DNA of 64,000 nucleotides from Maritimibacter sp. (GTDB taxonomy: Bacteria > Pseudomonadota > Alphaproteobacteria > Rhodobacterales > Rhodobacteraceae): the NCBI GenBank assembly GCA_002695005.1, contig NZNT01000006.1, positions 52,110 through 116,109 of the forward strand, written 5' to 3'. Of this stretch, positions 19,170 through 28,842 are shown in pieces (positions within the stretch are counted from its first letter, which is position 1; every line of letters starts with the position of its first letter). The translations under genes and the position numbers were made by a program. Under the pieces are notes generated by a model that saw only the letters and a program-made list of their open reading frames with translations, was not told the DNA's origin and made no database searches.

Positions 19170-20600
19170 TCAGGAGGCCTCGGCCTGATCCTCGCCGTCC
19201 TCGGCGACATAGGCCACGCGCGCGCCCGACTTGGTGCCGGTCACGATCCCGAGGCTCTTGAGCTTGCGGTGAAGCGCGGACCGCTCCATCCCGACGAAAC
19301 TCGCGGTGCGGGAGATATTGCCGCCGAACCGGTTGATCTGCGTCATCAGGTATTCCCGCTCGAACGCCTCGCGCGCCTCGCGCAGCGGGAGCGTGGCAAG
19401 CGCCGTGGGCAGCACGACAGCCCCACCGACGCCCGAGCCCAGTTCCGGCCCCTCGGCCCCCGGCAGGTCGCCCGCGCCGATCGGCCCGGTCCCGTCGCCA
19501 AGGATCAGCACGCGCTCCACCACGTTCTTGAGCTGGCGCACGTTGCCGGGCCACGGCATCGACTGAAGCACCGCCACCGCCTCGTCCGAAACATCGCGCA
19601 GCGGCAGGCCCTGCGTGGCGTTGAACACGGCAATGAAATGCTCGGCCAGCACCGGAATATCCTCACGCCGGTCGGCCAGCGGCGGCACGCTGATCGGGAC
19701 CACGTTCAGCCTGTGAAACAGCTCTTCGCGAAAGCGCTTCGCCTCGATCTCGGCCATCAGATCGCGGGTGGTGGACGAAATCACGCGCACATCCACCTCG
19801 ATCTTCTCGCTCCCGCCGACGCGGGTGAAACTCTGCTCGACCAGAACGCGCAGGATCTTGGACTGCGTGCCCGGCGGCATGTCCGCCACCTCGTCGAAAT
19901 AGATCACCCCGCCGTTGGCCTGCTCCAGCAGACCTTCCTCGACGCCGCGCTCGCTGTTTTCGCGCCCGAACAGCACTTCTTCCATCTGGTCCGGCGCCAC
20001 GGCGGCGGAGTTCACGATGATGAAGGGCGCCCCCGCGCGGTCCGACCCCGCATGGATGGTGCGCGCGGCCAGTTCCTTGCCCGACCCCGCAGGCCCGGTG
20101 AGCAACACGCGCCCGTTCGAGCGCATGACCTTTTCCAGGTTGGATTTCAGTGACTTGAAGGCCGCACTTGTCCCGATCATGTCGACCGGCCCGGTTCCCT
20201 TGCGCTTCAACTCCACGTTCTCACGGCGCAGGCGCGAGGTTTCCATCGCCCGTCCGATCACGACCATCAACTGGTCGATGTTGAAGGGCTTTTCGATGAA
20301 GTCGTAGGCCCCCTGCTTGATCGCCGCTACCGCGATCTCGATGTTGCCGTGACCCGAAATGATGACCACCGGCACCTCCGGGTGGTCGCGCTTGACCGCC
20401 TTGAGGATGTCGATCCCGTCCATCGTGCTGTCCTTGAGCCAGATGTCGAGGATCATGAGCGCGGGCGGCTGTTTCTCGACCGCCGCCATCGCCTCGTCCG
20501 AGGTGCCCGCCTTTCGTGTGGTGTAGCCCTCGTCCTCCAGAATATCCGAAATGAGCTCTCGGATATCGCGTTCATCGTCGACGATCAGAATGTCGGTCAT
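19170..20600 (-). CDS. ntrX: Response regulator NtrX (GAFTGA loop missing)
   Basis: 476 residues from the ATG at 20600. Receiver domain with acceptor Asp52 (LMILDIWL), AAA+ domain with Walker A TGPAGSGKEL and Walker B GVIYFDEVADMP, and a Fis-type helix-turn-helix at the end (GNISRTASFVGMERSALHRK). Between FGREN and the Walker B segment the usual sigma54-contacting GAFTGA loop is absent; the sequence reads LFGRENSERGVEEGLLEQA. It pairs with NtrY (16-base gap upstream) and is implicated in nitrogen and redox control in relatives. Confidence 0.94.
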   Translation of the reverse strand: MTDILIVDDERDIRELISDILEDEGYTTRKAGTSDEAMAAVEKQPPALMILDIWLKDSTMDGIDILKAVKRDHPEVPVVIISGHGNIEIAVAAIKQGAYDFIEKPFNIDQLMVVIGRAMETSRLRRENVELKRKGTGPVDMIGTSAAFKSLKSNLEKVMRSNGRVLLTGPAGSGKELAARTIHAGSDRAGAPFIIVNSAAVAPDQMEEVLFGRENSERGVEEGLLEQANGGVIYFDEVADMPPGTQSKILRVLVEQSFTRVGGSEKIEVDVRVISSTTRDLMAEIEAKRFREELFHRLNVVPISVPPLADRREDIPVLAEHFIAVFNATQGLPLRDVSDEAVAVLQSMPWPGNVRQLKNVVERVLILGDGTGPIGAGDLPGAEGPELGSGVGGAVVLPTALATLPLREAREAFEREYLMTQINRFGGNISRTASFVGMERSALHRKLKSLGIVTGTKSGARVAYVAEDGEDQAEAS

Positions 20601-20616
20601 GGGGCCCTCAACTCGG

Positions 20617-22872
20617 TCATTCGGCGGCGCGGGACACACCCGCAGCGGCCGGAAGTGGCAGTGTGATGACGGCCATCGCCCCGACCTGTCCCGAGCCGAA
20701 ATCCGGCGCGTCGGTCAGGGCGAGCGTGCCGCCGTGTTCTTCGATGATCTTCTTCACGATGGGCAGGCCAAGGCCGGTGCCCTTGTCGCGGGTGGTGACG
20801 TAAGGCTCGAAAAGCCGCGCGCGGTCGGCAGGCAGCCCCACGCCGTTGTCGGCGATGGTGATGCGCGCCTGCTCACCCTCAATGGTCAGCGCGACACGGA
20901 TCTCGGGCGAATGACCGTCCGGCGCACCTTTTTCCTGCAGGGTTTCAATTGCTTCGCCCGCGTTCTTGATAAGATTGGTGAAGGCCTGGCCGATCATGGA
21001 CTCGTCCAGTTCCGCAGGCAACGCCCCGGCGGGAATATCGGCCGCGAACGTCACGGCCTCCTGCCCGGCCTCCTGTAACACCACCGCGTCGCGCAGGAGT
21101 TTGGCAAGGTCCGTGGGCTTCTTTTCAGGTTCGGGCATCCGCGCGAACTTGGAAAACTCGTCCACGATCCGGCGCAGGATATCGGTCTGGCGCACGATGG
21201 TCCCGGTCAGCTCCTCCAGCTTCTCGGCATTCTCACCTTCCATCATCCGCCCATATTTGCGGTTGATGCGCTCGGCCGACAGCGCGATGGGCGTCAGTGG
21301 GTTCTTGATCTCATGCGCGATACGGCGCGCGACGTCGCCCCACGCCGCCATGCGCTGCGCACTGACCAGATCGGTGACATCGTCGAAGGCGATCACGAAG
21401 CCCTCGAGCTCCCCCTCGTCGGAATAGCGCCGCGCGATCCGCACCAGCAGTCGCTCGGCCTTGCCCATCCGGGTCAGCCCCAGCTCCTCCTGCACCTGGC
21501 TGCGCGCTTCGTTGCGCAGCCGGTCGAACAGCGGGCCGAACTCCGGCACCAACAGCGACAGCGGCACATGGCTGGGGTCCGGCCCGGCAAGGTCGAGCAG
21601 ACGCGCCGCCGCGCGGTTCAGGAACGTCACCTTGCCTTCCGCATCCAGCCCCACGACGCCCGCCGTGACCGATGACAGCACACTGTCGAACAGCCGCCGC
21701 CGCGTTTCGATCTGGTCCGCGCTCGCCACCAGCGTATCACGCTGCGCCTTGAGCTGGCGGGTCATGGCGTTGAACTGGCGGCCCAGCGTGGCGATTTCAT
21801 CGTCGCCGTCCTCTTCGATCACCTGCACGTCAAGGTCGCCTTCGCCCACCCGTTGCGCAGCCCCCGCAAGCCGCCCGACCGGGCGCGACAGACGCTCGGC
21901 GAACCACATGCCAAGCCACGTCGCTGCTAGGATCAGGATCGCTGCGAAGCCCAGATAGATCAGCCCGAACTCGAACAGGACGCGGCCCCTCTGGTTTTCG
22001 AGCTGCTGATAGAACATCACCGTTTCCTGCGTCTCGTCCAGCAGGCTCAGAACCTCGCCATCCACGCTGCGGCTGACGTAAAGCAGGTGGTCGGGAAAGC
22101 TGCCCATGCGCACGAGGGCGCGGAATTCATTGATGTCCCAGTCCTCGATCACGACCGTTTCACCCTCCATCGCGCGCGCCAGATCGTCGGCGCTGGGTTC
22201 CTCGTAGTCGAACAGGTATGACCGGTCCCCACGCACCCGGATTTCGCCATCCCCGTCGATCACGAAAGCCTCGCGCAGCCCGCGCTGAATCTGGCTCTGC
22301 GCCTGCTGAAGCGCCTGCCTGAGCTGTGCGTCGGTCAGAAAGCGGTTCGCCTCTTTCGAGAGGTTGAGATAGGCCGCCAGCGACTCGGCGTCTTCCACCA
22401 GCCCGCTGCGATGCTCCTCCTCATAGGCCTGCGCGGCCTCGAGCGAGTTGCCCACCACCCGACTCACCCTGTCCGAAAACCAGCCCTCGAGACCGACGTT
22501 GACCGTGAGCACCGCGAAAATGGCCACCAGAACCGTCGGGATGAGCGCGATGATGGCGAACACACCGGTCAGGCGCATGTGCAGGCGCGATCCCGCCGAC
22601 ATGGCCCGCCGCGCGGCGATCATCCGGGCCACGCCGGACATGACCAGCGCCGCGACGGCCAGAACATAGACGAAATCGGCCAGCAGGATGAGCCGCAGGG
22701 CGGAACTTGCCGCGCCCTGATTGAGCGGTCCGAGAATCAGGTAGGTCGCGACGGCAAGGAACGGGCCCAGAATGACCACGCCCACGGTCGCGGCCGACTG
22801 CACCCGGCGCAACCTGCGCAGGCGCGCCAGCCTGTCCCATGTCCATTCACGTTTTGCGCCGCGCGCCGCCAT
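20617..22872 (-). CDS. ntrY: Sensor histidine kinase NtrY
   Basis: 751 residues from the ATG at 22872 (GGAG 9 bases upstream); a TTG two codons earlier is too close to that site. Three or four membrane helices in the first ~315 residues enclose a periplasmic sensor segment, followed by HAMP (ERLSRPVGRLAGAAQRVGEG), PAS, the H-box [17 protein letters not shown] (His520) and the ATPase boxes NLIKNAGEAI, DNGVGL and GTGLGLPIVKKI. It phosphorylates NtrX. It is downstream of ntrC with a 110-base gap. Confidence 0.95.
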   Translation of the reverse strand: MAARGAKREWTWDRLARLRRLRRVQSAATVGVVILGPFLAVATYLILGPLNQGAASSALRLILLADFVYVLAVAALVMSGVARMIAARRAMSAGSRLHMRLTGVFAIIALIPTVLVAIFAVLTVNVGLEGWFSDRVSRVVGNSLEAAQAYEEEHRSGLVEDAESLAAYLNLSKEANRFLTDAQLRQALQQAQSQIQRGLREAFVIDGDGEIRVRGDRSYLFDYEEPSADDLARAMEGETVVIEDWDINEFRALVRMGSFPDHLLYVSRSVDGEVLSLLDETQETVMFYQQLENQRGRVLFEFGLIYLGFAAILILAATWLGMWFAERLSRPVGRLAGAAQRVGEGDLDVQVIEEDGDDEIATLGRQFNAMTRQLKAQRDTLVASADQIETRRRLFDSVLSSVTAGVVGLDAEGKVTFLNRAAARLLDLAGPDPSHVPLSLLVPEFGPLFDRLRNEARSQVQEELGLTRMGKAERLLVRIARRYSDEGELEGFVIAFDDVTDLVSAQRMAAWGDVARRIAHEIKNPLTPIALSAERINRKYGRMMEGENAEKLEELTGTIVRQTDILRRIVDEFSKFARMPEPEKKPTDLAKLLRDAVVLQEAGQEAVTFAADIPAGALPAELDESMIGQAFTNLIKNAGEAIETLQEKGAPDGHSPEIRVALTIEGEQARITIADNGVGLPADRARLFEPYVTTRDKGTGLGLPIVKKIIEEHGGTLALTDAPDFGSGQVGAMAVITLPLPAAAGVSRAAE

Positions 22873-22982
22873 TCTCAACTGCTCCGAGATCGGGCCGGGC
22901 GTGCCTCAGCCCTGTTCGCGCCCGTCATTCGCGCCTGAATTGTGCCTGAAACGACACCCCCAGGGTCGCGTCTGTGGCAGTT

Positions 22983-24344
22983 TTACATCAATTTGCGGCG
23001 CCGTGTCACCTCGATTTCCAACTCGGTGATCTTCTTGCGCAATGTATTCCGGTTGATGCCCAGCAGATCGGCGCATTTGGCCTGATTGCCGCCCGTTGCA
23101 TCAAGCGCAATCTCGATCAGCGGCACTTCGATTTCCTTGAGCACCCGCTGGTAGAGGCCCGGCGGTGGCAGCGTGCCCCCGTGCAGGTCGAAATAGCGCT
23201 TGAGGTGGCGCGCGACGCTCGATGACAGCTTCTCGCCTTCGTCCGCAGCCGGCACCGGCCCGCCCGCAGGGGCGCCAAGCGTGGCTTCGACCTCGGCCCG
23301 CGTGATCTCGGCCTCCGAGCCCGTGACCATCAGGCGCTGAATGGTGTTTTCCAGCTGGCGCACGTTGCCGGGCCACGGATAGGCGCGCAGCACCTCGGTC
23401 GCTTCCTTGGCAAGCGCGCGCGGCGTCATCCCGTCCCGCTCGGCGCGTGCAAGGAAATGCTCGGCGAGCGACGGAATATCCTCCAGCCGCTCGCGCAGCG
23501 CAGGCACCGGGATCGTCACACCGCCGAGGCGGTAATAAAGGTCCTGCCGGAACGCGCCGTCCTTGATCCGCTTGGACAGGTCGTTCTGCGATGTCGCGAT
23601 GATCCGCGGGCTGGGGTCGGTGAGGCTGTCGAGCATCCGGGTAATCCGCGCCTGCGCCTCGGCCTCCAGATCGCCGATCTCGTCGAACAGGATCGTGCCC
23701 TGCCCGGCTTTCGACAGCACCCGCGCCGGCCCGTCGATGGGCGTCAGATCATCGGCCGTGACCACCACGAACGGCAGGTTGCGCCGGTCGGAAAAGTCGT
23801 GGATCGCCCGCGCGATCAGGCTCTTGCCCGTCCCGCTCTCGCCCGTGATGAGCACCGGAAGCTCGGTGTTCATCACCCGCGCCACAAGGCGATAGAGCGA
23901 CTGCATCGCCGGCGTGCGACCCACGAGCGGCAGGTCGCCGTGCCCCTCTTCGGTCCCGGTCCGGGCAACAGGCGCGCGGCGCTTCTGCTCCAGCGCCCGT
24001 GCGGCCCGTTTCATCAGGTCCGGCAGGTCGAACGGCTTGGGCAGATAATCGAACGCCTCCGCCTCGGCCGCCTGAATCGCCGTCATGATGGTGTTCTGCG
24101 CCGAAATGACGATCACCGGAAGGTCCGGGCGCAGCTCCGCGATCTCCGGCAGCGCCTCGAGCCCGTTGCCGTCGGGCATCATCACGTCCGAGATCACAAG
24201 ATCCCCGCGCCCTTCCTCGACCCAGCGTTTCAGCGTGACCAGCGAGGATGTGGCATGCACCCGGCACCCCGCCCGCGTCAGCGCCTGCGTCAAAACCGTG
24301 CGGATGGTGCGGTCGTCGTCCGCGACAAGTACGGTGCCGTCCAT
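22983..24344 (-). CDS. ntrC: Nitrogen regulator NtrC (sigma54-loop-less type)
   Basis: 453 residues; ATG at 24344 preceded by AAGGAG. Receiver domain with Asp53 ([12 protein letters not shown]), AAA+ domain with Walker [11 protein letters not shown] and Walker [12 protein letters not shown], Fis-type helix-turn-helix near the end ([20 protein letters not shown]). The stretch between the Walker motifs is about 20 residues shorter than in enteric NtrC and has no GAFTGA. Rhodobacter capsulatus NtrC is known for this loss and activates with sigma70. It is 5 bases behind ntrB and should be phosphorylated by it. Confidence 0.95.
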   Translation of the reverse strand: MDGTVLVADDDRTIRTVLTQALTRAGCRVHATSSLVTLKRWVEEGRGDLVISDVMMPDGNGLEALPEIAELRPDLPVIVISAQNTIMTAIQAAEAEAFDYLPKPFDLPDLMKRAARALEQKRRAPVARTGTEEGHGDLPLVGRTPAMQSLYRLVARVMNTELPVLITGESGTGKSLIARAIHDFSDRRNLPFVVVTADDLTPIDGPARVLSKAGQGTILFDEIGDLEAEAQARITRMLDSLTDPSPRIIATSQNDLSKRIKDGAFRQDLYYRLGGVTIPVPALRERLEDIPSLAEHFLARAERDGMTPRALAKEATEVLRAYPWPGNVRQLENTIQRLMVTGSEAEITRAEVEATLGAPAGGPVPAADEGEKLSSSVARHLKRYFDLHGGTLPPPGLYQRVLKEIEVPLIEIALDATGGNQAKCADLLGINRNTLRKKITELEIEVTRRRKLM

Positions 24345-24349
24345 GGGAG

Positions 24350-25417
24350 TTACTCCTTCTCTTTCGGGGCGACCGGAAGCGAAATCCGGAACACCGTCTT
24401 GCCCGGCACCGAATCGACGGACACCCATCCGTCGTGGTCCGAGATGATTTTCGACACGAGTGCGAGGCCGAGCCCGGTGCCGTTCTCGCGGCCCGAAACG
24501 AAGGGCTCGAAGATTTGGTCGATGATCTCCGGCGGAATACCGGGACCGTTGTCGATGATCTCGACCTGAAGCGGCAGCCGGTTCCCGGTGCCGTCCATGC
24601 GCCGCAGGCGCAGCGAATGGTCATAGAAAGTGCGGATGCGGATCTCGCCGCCAGAATCGTCGGCCACCTGGGCTGCGTTCTTGAGCAGGTTGAGGAACAC
24701 CTGCATCAGTTGATCCGGGTCCACGAAGGTCGGCGGCAGCGAGGGGTCGTAATCCTCCTGGATCTTCATCTTGGCCGCAAAGCCCACTTCCGCCGACTTC
24801 TGCGCGCGGTCCAGCAGGTCATGCACGTTCACCTCGCGCCGGTCAGGCGGGCGAAGGTTGCCGAACTGCTCCACCTGTTCGAGAAGCGCCACGATCCGCC
24901 GGCTCTCGGCCACGATCAGGTCCGTCAGCTCAAGATCGTCCGCCGACAGGTTCATCGACAGAAGCTGCGCCGCCCCGGTGATCCCGGCGAGTGGGTTCTT
25001 GATCTCGTGCGCCAGCATTTCTGCCATGCCGATGGCCGAACGCGCGGCGGATTTCACCCCCTGCGCCTTGCCCATCTTCTCGGCCAGCTTGCGCGGCTCC
25101 AGCAGCATCAGGAGCCGGTCGTCCGACCGCACCAGTGGCGCGATCTGGATATTGCATTCCACCGGCGCCGTCGTCCCCGTGCCCACGTCCACCGAATTGA
25201 TGAACATCGCGCCGTTGTCGCGCCGCACCCGTTCGAAGGCGCTGTCCATGTTGGTCGCGATCGCAAGGTGGTCGAGCACCGGCTTGCCGTTCAGGCTGCG
25301 TGCGGAGGTGTTGAGAAACGCCTCGGCGGCCGAGTTCGCCTCGACGATGCAATCCTCCGCATCGATGATGAGGCCCGGCACGGGCAGCGCGTTCCACAGG
25401 GTTTCGGTGTCCATCAT
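24350..25417 (-). CDS. ntrB: Nitrogen sensor kinase NtrB
   Basis: 355 residues, soluble. PAS domain ([22 protein letters not shown]), H-box [20 protein letters not shown] (His137), N-box NLLKNAAQ, and G-boxes IDNGPGIPP and [13 protein letters not shown]. The ATG at 25417 overlaps the dusB stop (ATGA) and has GGGAGG 4 bases before it; the next ATG, at 25414, has better spacing and is equally possible. With PII proteins it reads nitrogen status and controls NtrC. Confidence 0.95.
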   Translation of the reverse strand: MMDTETLWNALPVPGLIIDAEDCIVEANSAAEAFLNTSARSLNGKPVLDHLAIATNMDSAFERVRRDNGAMFINSVDVGTGTTAPVECNIQIAPLVRSDDRLLMLLEPRKLAEKMGKAQGVKSAARSAIGMAEMLAHEIKNPLAGITGAAQLLSMNLSADDLELTDLIVAESRRIVALLEQVEQFGNLRPPDRREVNVHDLLDRAQKSAEVGFAAKMKIQEDYDPSLPPTFVDPDQLMQVFLNLLKNAAQVADDSGGEIRIRTFYDHSLRLRRMDGTGNRLPLQVEIIDNGPGIPPEIIDQIFEPFVSGRENGTGLGLALVSKIISDHDGWVSVDSVPGKTVFRISLPVAPKEKE

Positions 25418-26397
25418 GCAGCCTCCCTGACCGGTTCGAGCGCCTCGGGGATCAGCCTGAGCACGGTCGCGGGCTCCGGCTCCGACAGAACGGCGCGGCG
25501 CAGATCCGGTGCCGTGCCCGCCTCGTCCATGTACCAACCCAGGTGTTTGCGGATGACGCGTTTCCCCAGCGCGTCGCCATAGAACCTCAGCGAGGCCTCG
25601 TAGTGCCCCTGCACCATGTCGGTCAGCGCCGAACCCTCGGGCACCTCCGGCGCCTGCGTCCCGAACAGCTCCGCCGCGATTTCGGCGATCAGCCAGGGTC
25701 GCCCGCCGGTGCCGCGCCCGACCATGACGCCGTCCGCGCCCGACGCATCCAGCGCGACGCGTGCCGTCTCGGTGGATGTGATGTCACCATTCGCGATCAC
25801 CGGAATGTCGACCGACTCGGTCACGGCCCGGATCGCGGCCCAGTCGGCGCACCCCTTGTAAAACTGGCAGCGCGTGCGCCCGTGGATGGTGATCATGCGG
25901 ACCCCGGCAGCCTCGGCCTGCCGCGCGAGGTCCGGCGCATTCATCAGCCCGTCGTCCCAGCCCAACCGGGTCTTGAGCGTCACCGGTATCTCGACCGCCT
26001 CCACGACCGCTTCGATCAGCCGCAGCGCCAGAGGCAGGTCACGCAGGAGCGCCGAGCCGGACAGCCCGCCCACGACCTTCTTTGCCGGGCATCCCATGTT
26101 GATATCGATCATCCGCGCCCCGTTGGCCTCCACCATCCGTGCGGCCTCCCCGATCCAGTAGGGATCGCGACCGGCAAGCTGCACGGCGGTGTTCGCAAGC
26201 TCCATGCCCAGCTCGGCGCGCTCGCGCGTGCCGGGCTTGGCCTGAACCATCTCCTGGCTCGCCACCATCTCCGACACGACAAGCCCCGCCCCGAAGGACG
26301 AGACGAGGTCGCGGAACGGCAAATCCGTGATCCCGGCCATGGGGGCCAGGAAAACGGGCGGGTCGAGGGTCAGGTTGTCGGACAGGCAGAGTGCCAC
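25414..26397 (-). CDS. dusB: tRNA-dihydrouridine synthase B (NifR3)
   Basis: 327 residues from a GTG. FMN-barrel motifs of Dus enzymes: [41 protein letters not shown] (with the catalytic Cys), [24 protein letters not shown] and [13 protein letters not shown]. It reduces uridine in the tRNA D-loop. In Rhodobacter the same gene, nifR3, heads the nifR3-ntrB-ntrC operon, exactly as here, with a 4-base overlap into ntrB. Confidence 0.96.
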   Translation of the reverse strand: MALCLSDNLTLDPPVFLAPMAGITDLPFRDLVSSFGAGLVVSEMVASQEMVQAKPGTRERAELGMELANTAVQLAGRDPYWIGEAARMVEANGARMIDINMGCPAKKVVGGLSGSALLRDLPLALRLIEAVVEAVEIPVTLKTRLGWDDGLMNAPDLARQAEAAGVRMITIHGRTRCQFYKGCADWAAIRAVTESVDIPVIANGDITSTETARVALDASGADGVMVGRGTGGRPWLIAEIAAELFGTQAPEVPEGSALTDMVQGHYEASLRFYGDALGKRVIRKHLGWYMDEAGTAPDLRRAVLSEPEPATVLRLIPEALEPVREAA

Positions 26398-26423
26398 TGC
26401 TTAATCCTTGTGCATTTGCCTTC

Positions 26424-26452
26424 GATATAGGAGACCGGGGAAAAGAGCGCAA
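26424..26452 (-). promoter_or_regulatory. Candidate sigma70-type promoter of the dusB-ntrBC operon
   Basis: On the minus strand TTGCGC (26452-26447) and TATATC (26429-26424) are separated by exactly 17 bases, about 27 bases before the dusB GTG. The position fits the known promoter in front of nifR3-ntrBC in Rhodobacter. It is a consensus match by eye only. Confidence 0.5.
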
Positions 26453-26564
26453 ATAAGTGGCGTTCCGCTCCCGGTCTTTTCTGCTTCTGCCTTATTTTTG
26501 GGCAAGATGCACGGGGGCTTCGCACGCCATTGTCCTCCAAACGGGCAACGCGTAAACGACCCTC

Positions 26565-27695
26565 ATGGAAATCGCCGCAATCATCGTCGCCGCGGGACGC
26601 GGGACACGGGCCGGAGGGGACGTGCCGAAACAGTGGCGCGCGCTGGCCGGTCGCCGCGTGGCGGACTGGACGCTGGCCGCCTTCGCGGGCCACCCCCGCG
26701 TGGGCCGGATCGTCGTGGTCCTGCACCCTGACGACATGGGACAGGCCGACACGTTCACCGACGTAATCGTCGCCACGGGCGGCGCCACCCGCCATGCCAG
26801 CGTTGCGGCGGGGCTCGAGGCGCTCGCGGGCGATCCGCCCGACGGCGTCCTGATCCACGACATCGCCCGCCCCCTCGCCACCCCGGACCTCATCGACCGC
26901 GTGATCGACGCGCTGGACCACGCGGGCGGGGCCGCCCCCGCACTCGCCGTCACCGACGCGCTCTGGACCGGTGCGGACGACCGCGTCACCGGCACCCGCG
27001 ATCGCGACGGGCTCTACCGCGCCCAGACGCCGCAGGGCTTTCGCTACGCTGCCTATCTCGACGCACACCGCGCCCATCCCGGCGACGCCGCCGATGACGT
27101 GGCCGTGGCACGGTCTGCCGGACTTGACGTCACCATCGTCGCGGGCGACGAACGCAATCTCAAAATCACAGGCCCGGACGACTTCGCCCGCGCCGAAGAA
27201 CTGATGGGAGGTCGCGTGGACATACGCACCGGCACGGGGTTCGACGTGCATGCCTTCACCACCGGAGACGCGGTCACACTCTGCGGCGTCACCGTGCCGC
27301 ATGAGCGCGCGCTCAAGGGCCATTCGGATGCGGATGTGGGAATGCACGCCCTGACCGACGCGATCTATGGCGCACTTGCCGAGGGCGACATCGGCCAGCA
27401 TTTCCCGCCGTCCGACGACGAGTGGAAGGGTGCAGCCAGCGAAATCTTCCTGCGCCACGCCGTCGACCTCGCCACCTCCAAGGGATACCGCGTGTCGAAC
27501 TGTGACGTGACGCTGATCTGCGAAATGCCGAAAATCGGACCCCACGCCGGCGCCATGCGCGCGGAACTCGCCCGGATCATGGGGCTTGAGGCCGACCGCG
27601 TCAGCGTCAAGGCGACCACCTCCGAGCGGCTGGGCTTTACCGGCCGGGGCGAAGGCATCGCGGCACAGGCCGTCGCCACGCTGGTGCGCCCATGA
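26565..27695 (+). CDS. ispDF: Bifunctional IspD/IspF isoprenoid enzyme
   Basis: 376 residues, two fused enzymes. Residues 1 to about 215 are IspD (MEP cytidylyltransferase): [12 protein letters not shown], the CTP-binding [16 protein letters not shown] and [10 protein letters not shown]. From about 220 on is IspF (MEcPP synthase): [11 protein letters not shown] with the metal Asp/His, [20 protein letters not shown] and [19 protein letters not shown]. The two are non-consecutive steps of the MEP pathway. This fusion is common in alphaproteobacteria. ATGA overlap with pgpA. Confidence 0.97.
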   Translation: MEIAAIIVAAGRGTRAGGDVPKQWRALAGRRVADWTLAAFAGHPRVGRIVVVLHPDDMGQADTFTDVIVATGGATRHASVAAGLEALAGDPPDGVLIHDIARPLATPDLIDRVIDALDHAGGAAPALAVTDALWTGADDRVTGTRDRDGLYRAQTPQGFRYAAYLDAHRAHPGDAADDVAVARSAGLDVTIVAGDERNLKITGPDDFARAEELMGGRVDIRTGTGFDVHAFTTGDAVTLCGVTVPHERALKGHSDADVGMHALTDAIYGALAEGDIGQHFPPSDDEWKGAASEIFLRHAVDLATSKGYRVSNCDVTLICEMPKIGPHAGAMRAELARIMGLEADRVSVKATTSERLGFTGRGEGIAAQAVATLVRP

Positions 27696-28210
27696 GCCGC
27701 CTCTTCGCCACCTTCTTCTTCGTGGGCTACCTTCGGCCCGCCTCCGGCACCTGGGGCTCGCTTGCCGCACTGCCCTTCATCTGGGCGCTGCACGAGATCG
27801 GGCAGCGGTTCGTCCCCCTCGAACTCGGCGGGCCGCTGCTTCTCGCCGTCGCGCTCGTCGTCACCTATTTCGGCGGTCTCGCCGCCACCCGGATCATCAC
27901 CTCCGAGGGCGGCGACCATGACCCTTCCGAGATCGTCATCGACGAGGTGGTGGGGCAAGGCATCGCCATCCTGCCGGTCTCCATCGGCGCGGCAGGCGTC
28001 GGGGCCGACATGCTCGCGCTCTGGCCCGGCTGGGTCGTGGGCTTCCTCGCCTTCCGCCTGTTCGACATCTGGAAACCCTGGCTCGTGGGCCGGGTCGACC
28101 GGCGCAACGATCCTGTCGGCGTCATGCTCGACGACGTGATCGCGGGTGTCTTCGCCGCCCTCACGGTTCTGGCCGCCGCAGCCCTCAGCCACCTCGCCAT
28201 CATGGTGTGA
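27692..28210 (+). CDS. pgpA: Phosphatidylglycerophosphatase A
   Basis: 172 residues with about four membrane helices. It shows the PgpA pattern: [15 protein letters not shown] near the N-terminus, then the acidic catalytic block [13 protein letters not shown] and [18 protein letters not shown], and [11 protein letters not shown]. It removes the phosphate from phosphatidylglycerol phosphate in the inner membrane. It overlaps ispDF by 4 bases and the following CinA-domain gene by a GTGA, so three genes form one operon. Confidence 0.95.
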   Translation: MSRLFATFFFVGYLRPASGTWGSLAALPFIWALHEIGQRFVPLELGGPLLLAVALVVTYFGGLAATRIITSEGGDHDPSEIVIDEVVGQGIAILPVSIGAAGVGADMLALWPGWVVGFLAFRLFDIWKPWLVGRVDRRNDPVGVMLDDVIAGVFAALTVLAAAALSHLAIMV

Positions 28211-28680
28211 CGATGGACCCGGCCCGCCTCCTCGACCTCTGCCGCGCCGCCGGGCTGAAAATCGCCACGGCGGAAAGCTGCACCGGCGGCATGGTCGGCG
28301 CAGCCCTGACCGACATCGCCGGGTCGTCGGACGTCTACGAGCGCGGGTTCATCACCTATTCCAACGCTGCCAAGATCGCGATGCTGGGCGTCTCGCCCGC
28401 CACGCTTGAAGCGCACGGGGCCGTCTCCGAAGCGGTCGCTCGCGAGATGGCCGATGGCGCGCTGGCCCGCTCCGAGGCCGACCTCGCCGTGTCCATCACC
28501 GGCATCGCCGGCCCCGGCGGGTCCGAGCACAAGCCGGAGGGCCGCGTCTGTTTCGGCCTCGCCCGCGCCGGCACCACTCAGGTCGAGACCGTCGACTTCG
28601 GCGCCCTCGGTCGCGCCGGCGTCCGCGCTGCCGCCCGCGATCATGCCCTCGCGCTCCTTGCCGGTGCCTCCAGCGCCTGA
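28207..28680 (+). CDS. Nicotinamide-nucleotide amidase (CinA C-terminal domain, PncC type)
   Basis: 157 residues; a stand-alone CinA C-terminal domain. Signatures [30 protein letters not shown] and [10 protein letters not shown] are intact, giving the Ser nucleophile and active-site Lys. It converts nicotinamide mononucleotide to nicotinate mononucleotide in pyridine salvage. The GTG at 28207 overlaps the pgpA stop; an ATG at 28213 is an alternative, and neither has a strong ribosome site. Confidence 0.93.
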   Translation: MTMDPARLLDLCRAAGLKIATAESCTGGMVGAALTDIAGSSDVYERGFITYSNAAKIAMLGVSPATLEAHGAVSEAVAREMADGALARSEADLAVSITGIAGPGGSEHKPEGRVCFGLARAGTTQVETVDFGALGRAGVRAAARDHALALLAGASSA

Positions 28681-28700
28681 GTTCGCGTTCTGCCCGTTTT

Positions 28701-28773
28701 ATGTGCGCCAAGGTGAGTCCTGCGCACATTTTCAAAGCGTTTCCAGAACTGCGCCACAAATGCGCAAAGCGCA
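28701..28773. promoter_or_regulatory. Pair of TGCGC dyads upstream of amt (candidate NtrC operators)
   Basis: ATGTGCGC (28701-28708) and GCGCACAT (28722-28729) form a perfect 8-bp dyad with 13 bases between; a tighter dyad TGCGC-AAA-GCGCA follows at 28761-28773. They lie 70-142 bases before the amt ATG. The outer letters resemble the enteric NtrC box (TGCACC-N5-GGTGCA), and amt is a classical NtrC target. Binding is an inference. Confidence 0.45.
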
Positions 28774-28785
28774 CAAGAATGAGGC

Positions 28786-28813
28786 TTGCCCTGACGCCCC
28801 GGCCCCCTAGACA
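28786..28813 (+). promoter_or_regulatory. Weak sigma70-like promoter of amt
   Basis: TTGCCC (28786-28791) and TAGACA (28808-28813) are separated by 16 bases and lie 30 bases before the amt ATG. No GG-N10-GC sigma54 promoter was seen in this interval. The match is modest. Confidence 0.3.
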
Positions 28814-28842
28814 CCCTCCCACCTAATCAAGTGGAGGGGACT

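Noticed and set aside
18009..20153. 714-residue plus-strand open frame across trkA and ntrX
   Set aside because: Antisense shadow spanning two well-supported minus-strand genes.
28681..28842. Sigma54 promoter for amt
   Set aside because: No TGGCAC-N5-TTGC-like pair with the required GG and GC spacing was found; NtrC here also lacks the sigma54 loop.
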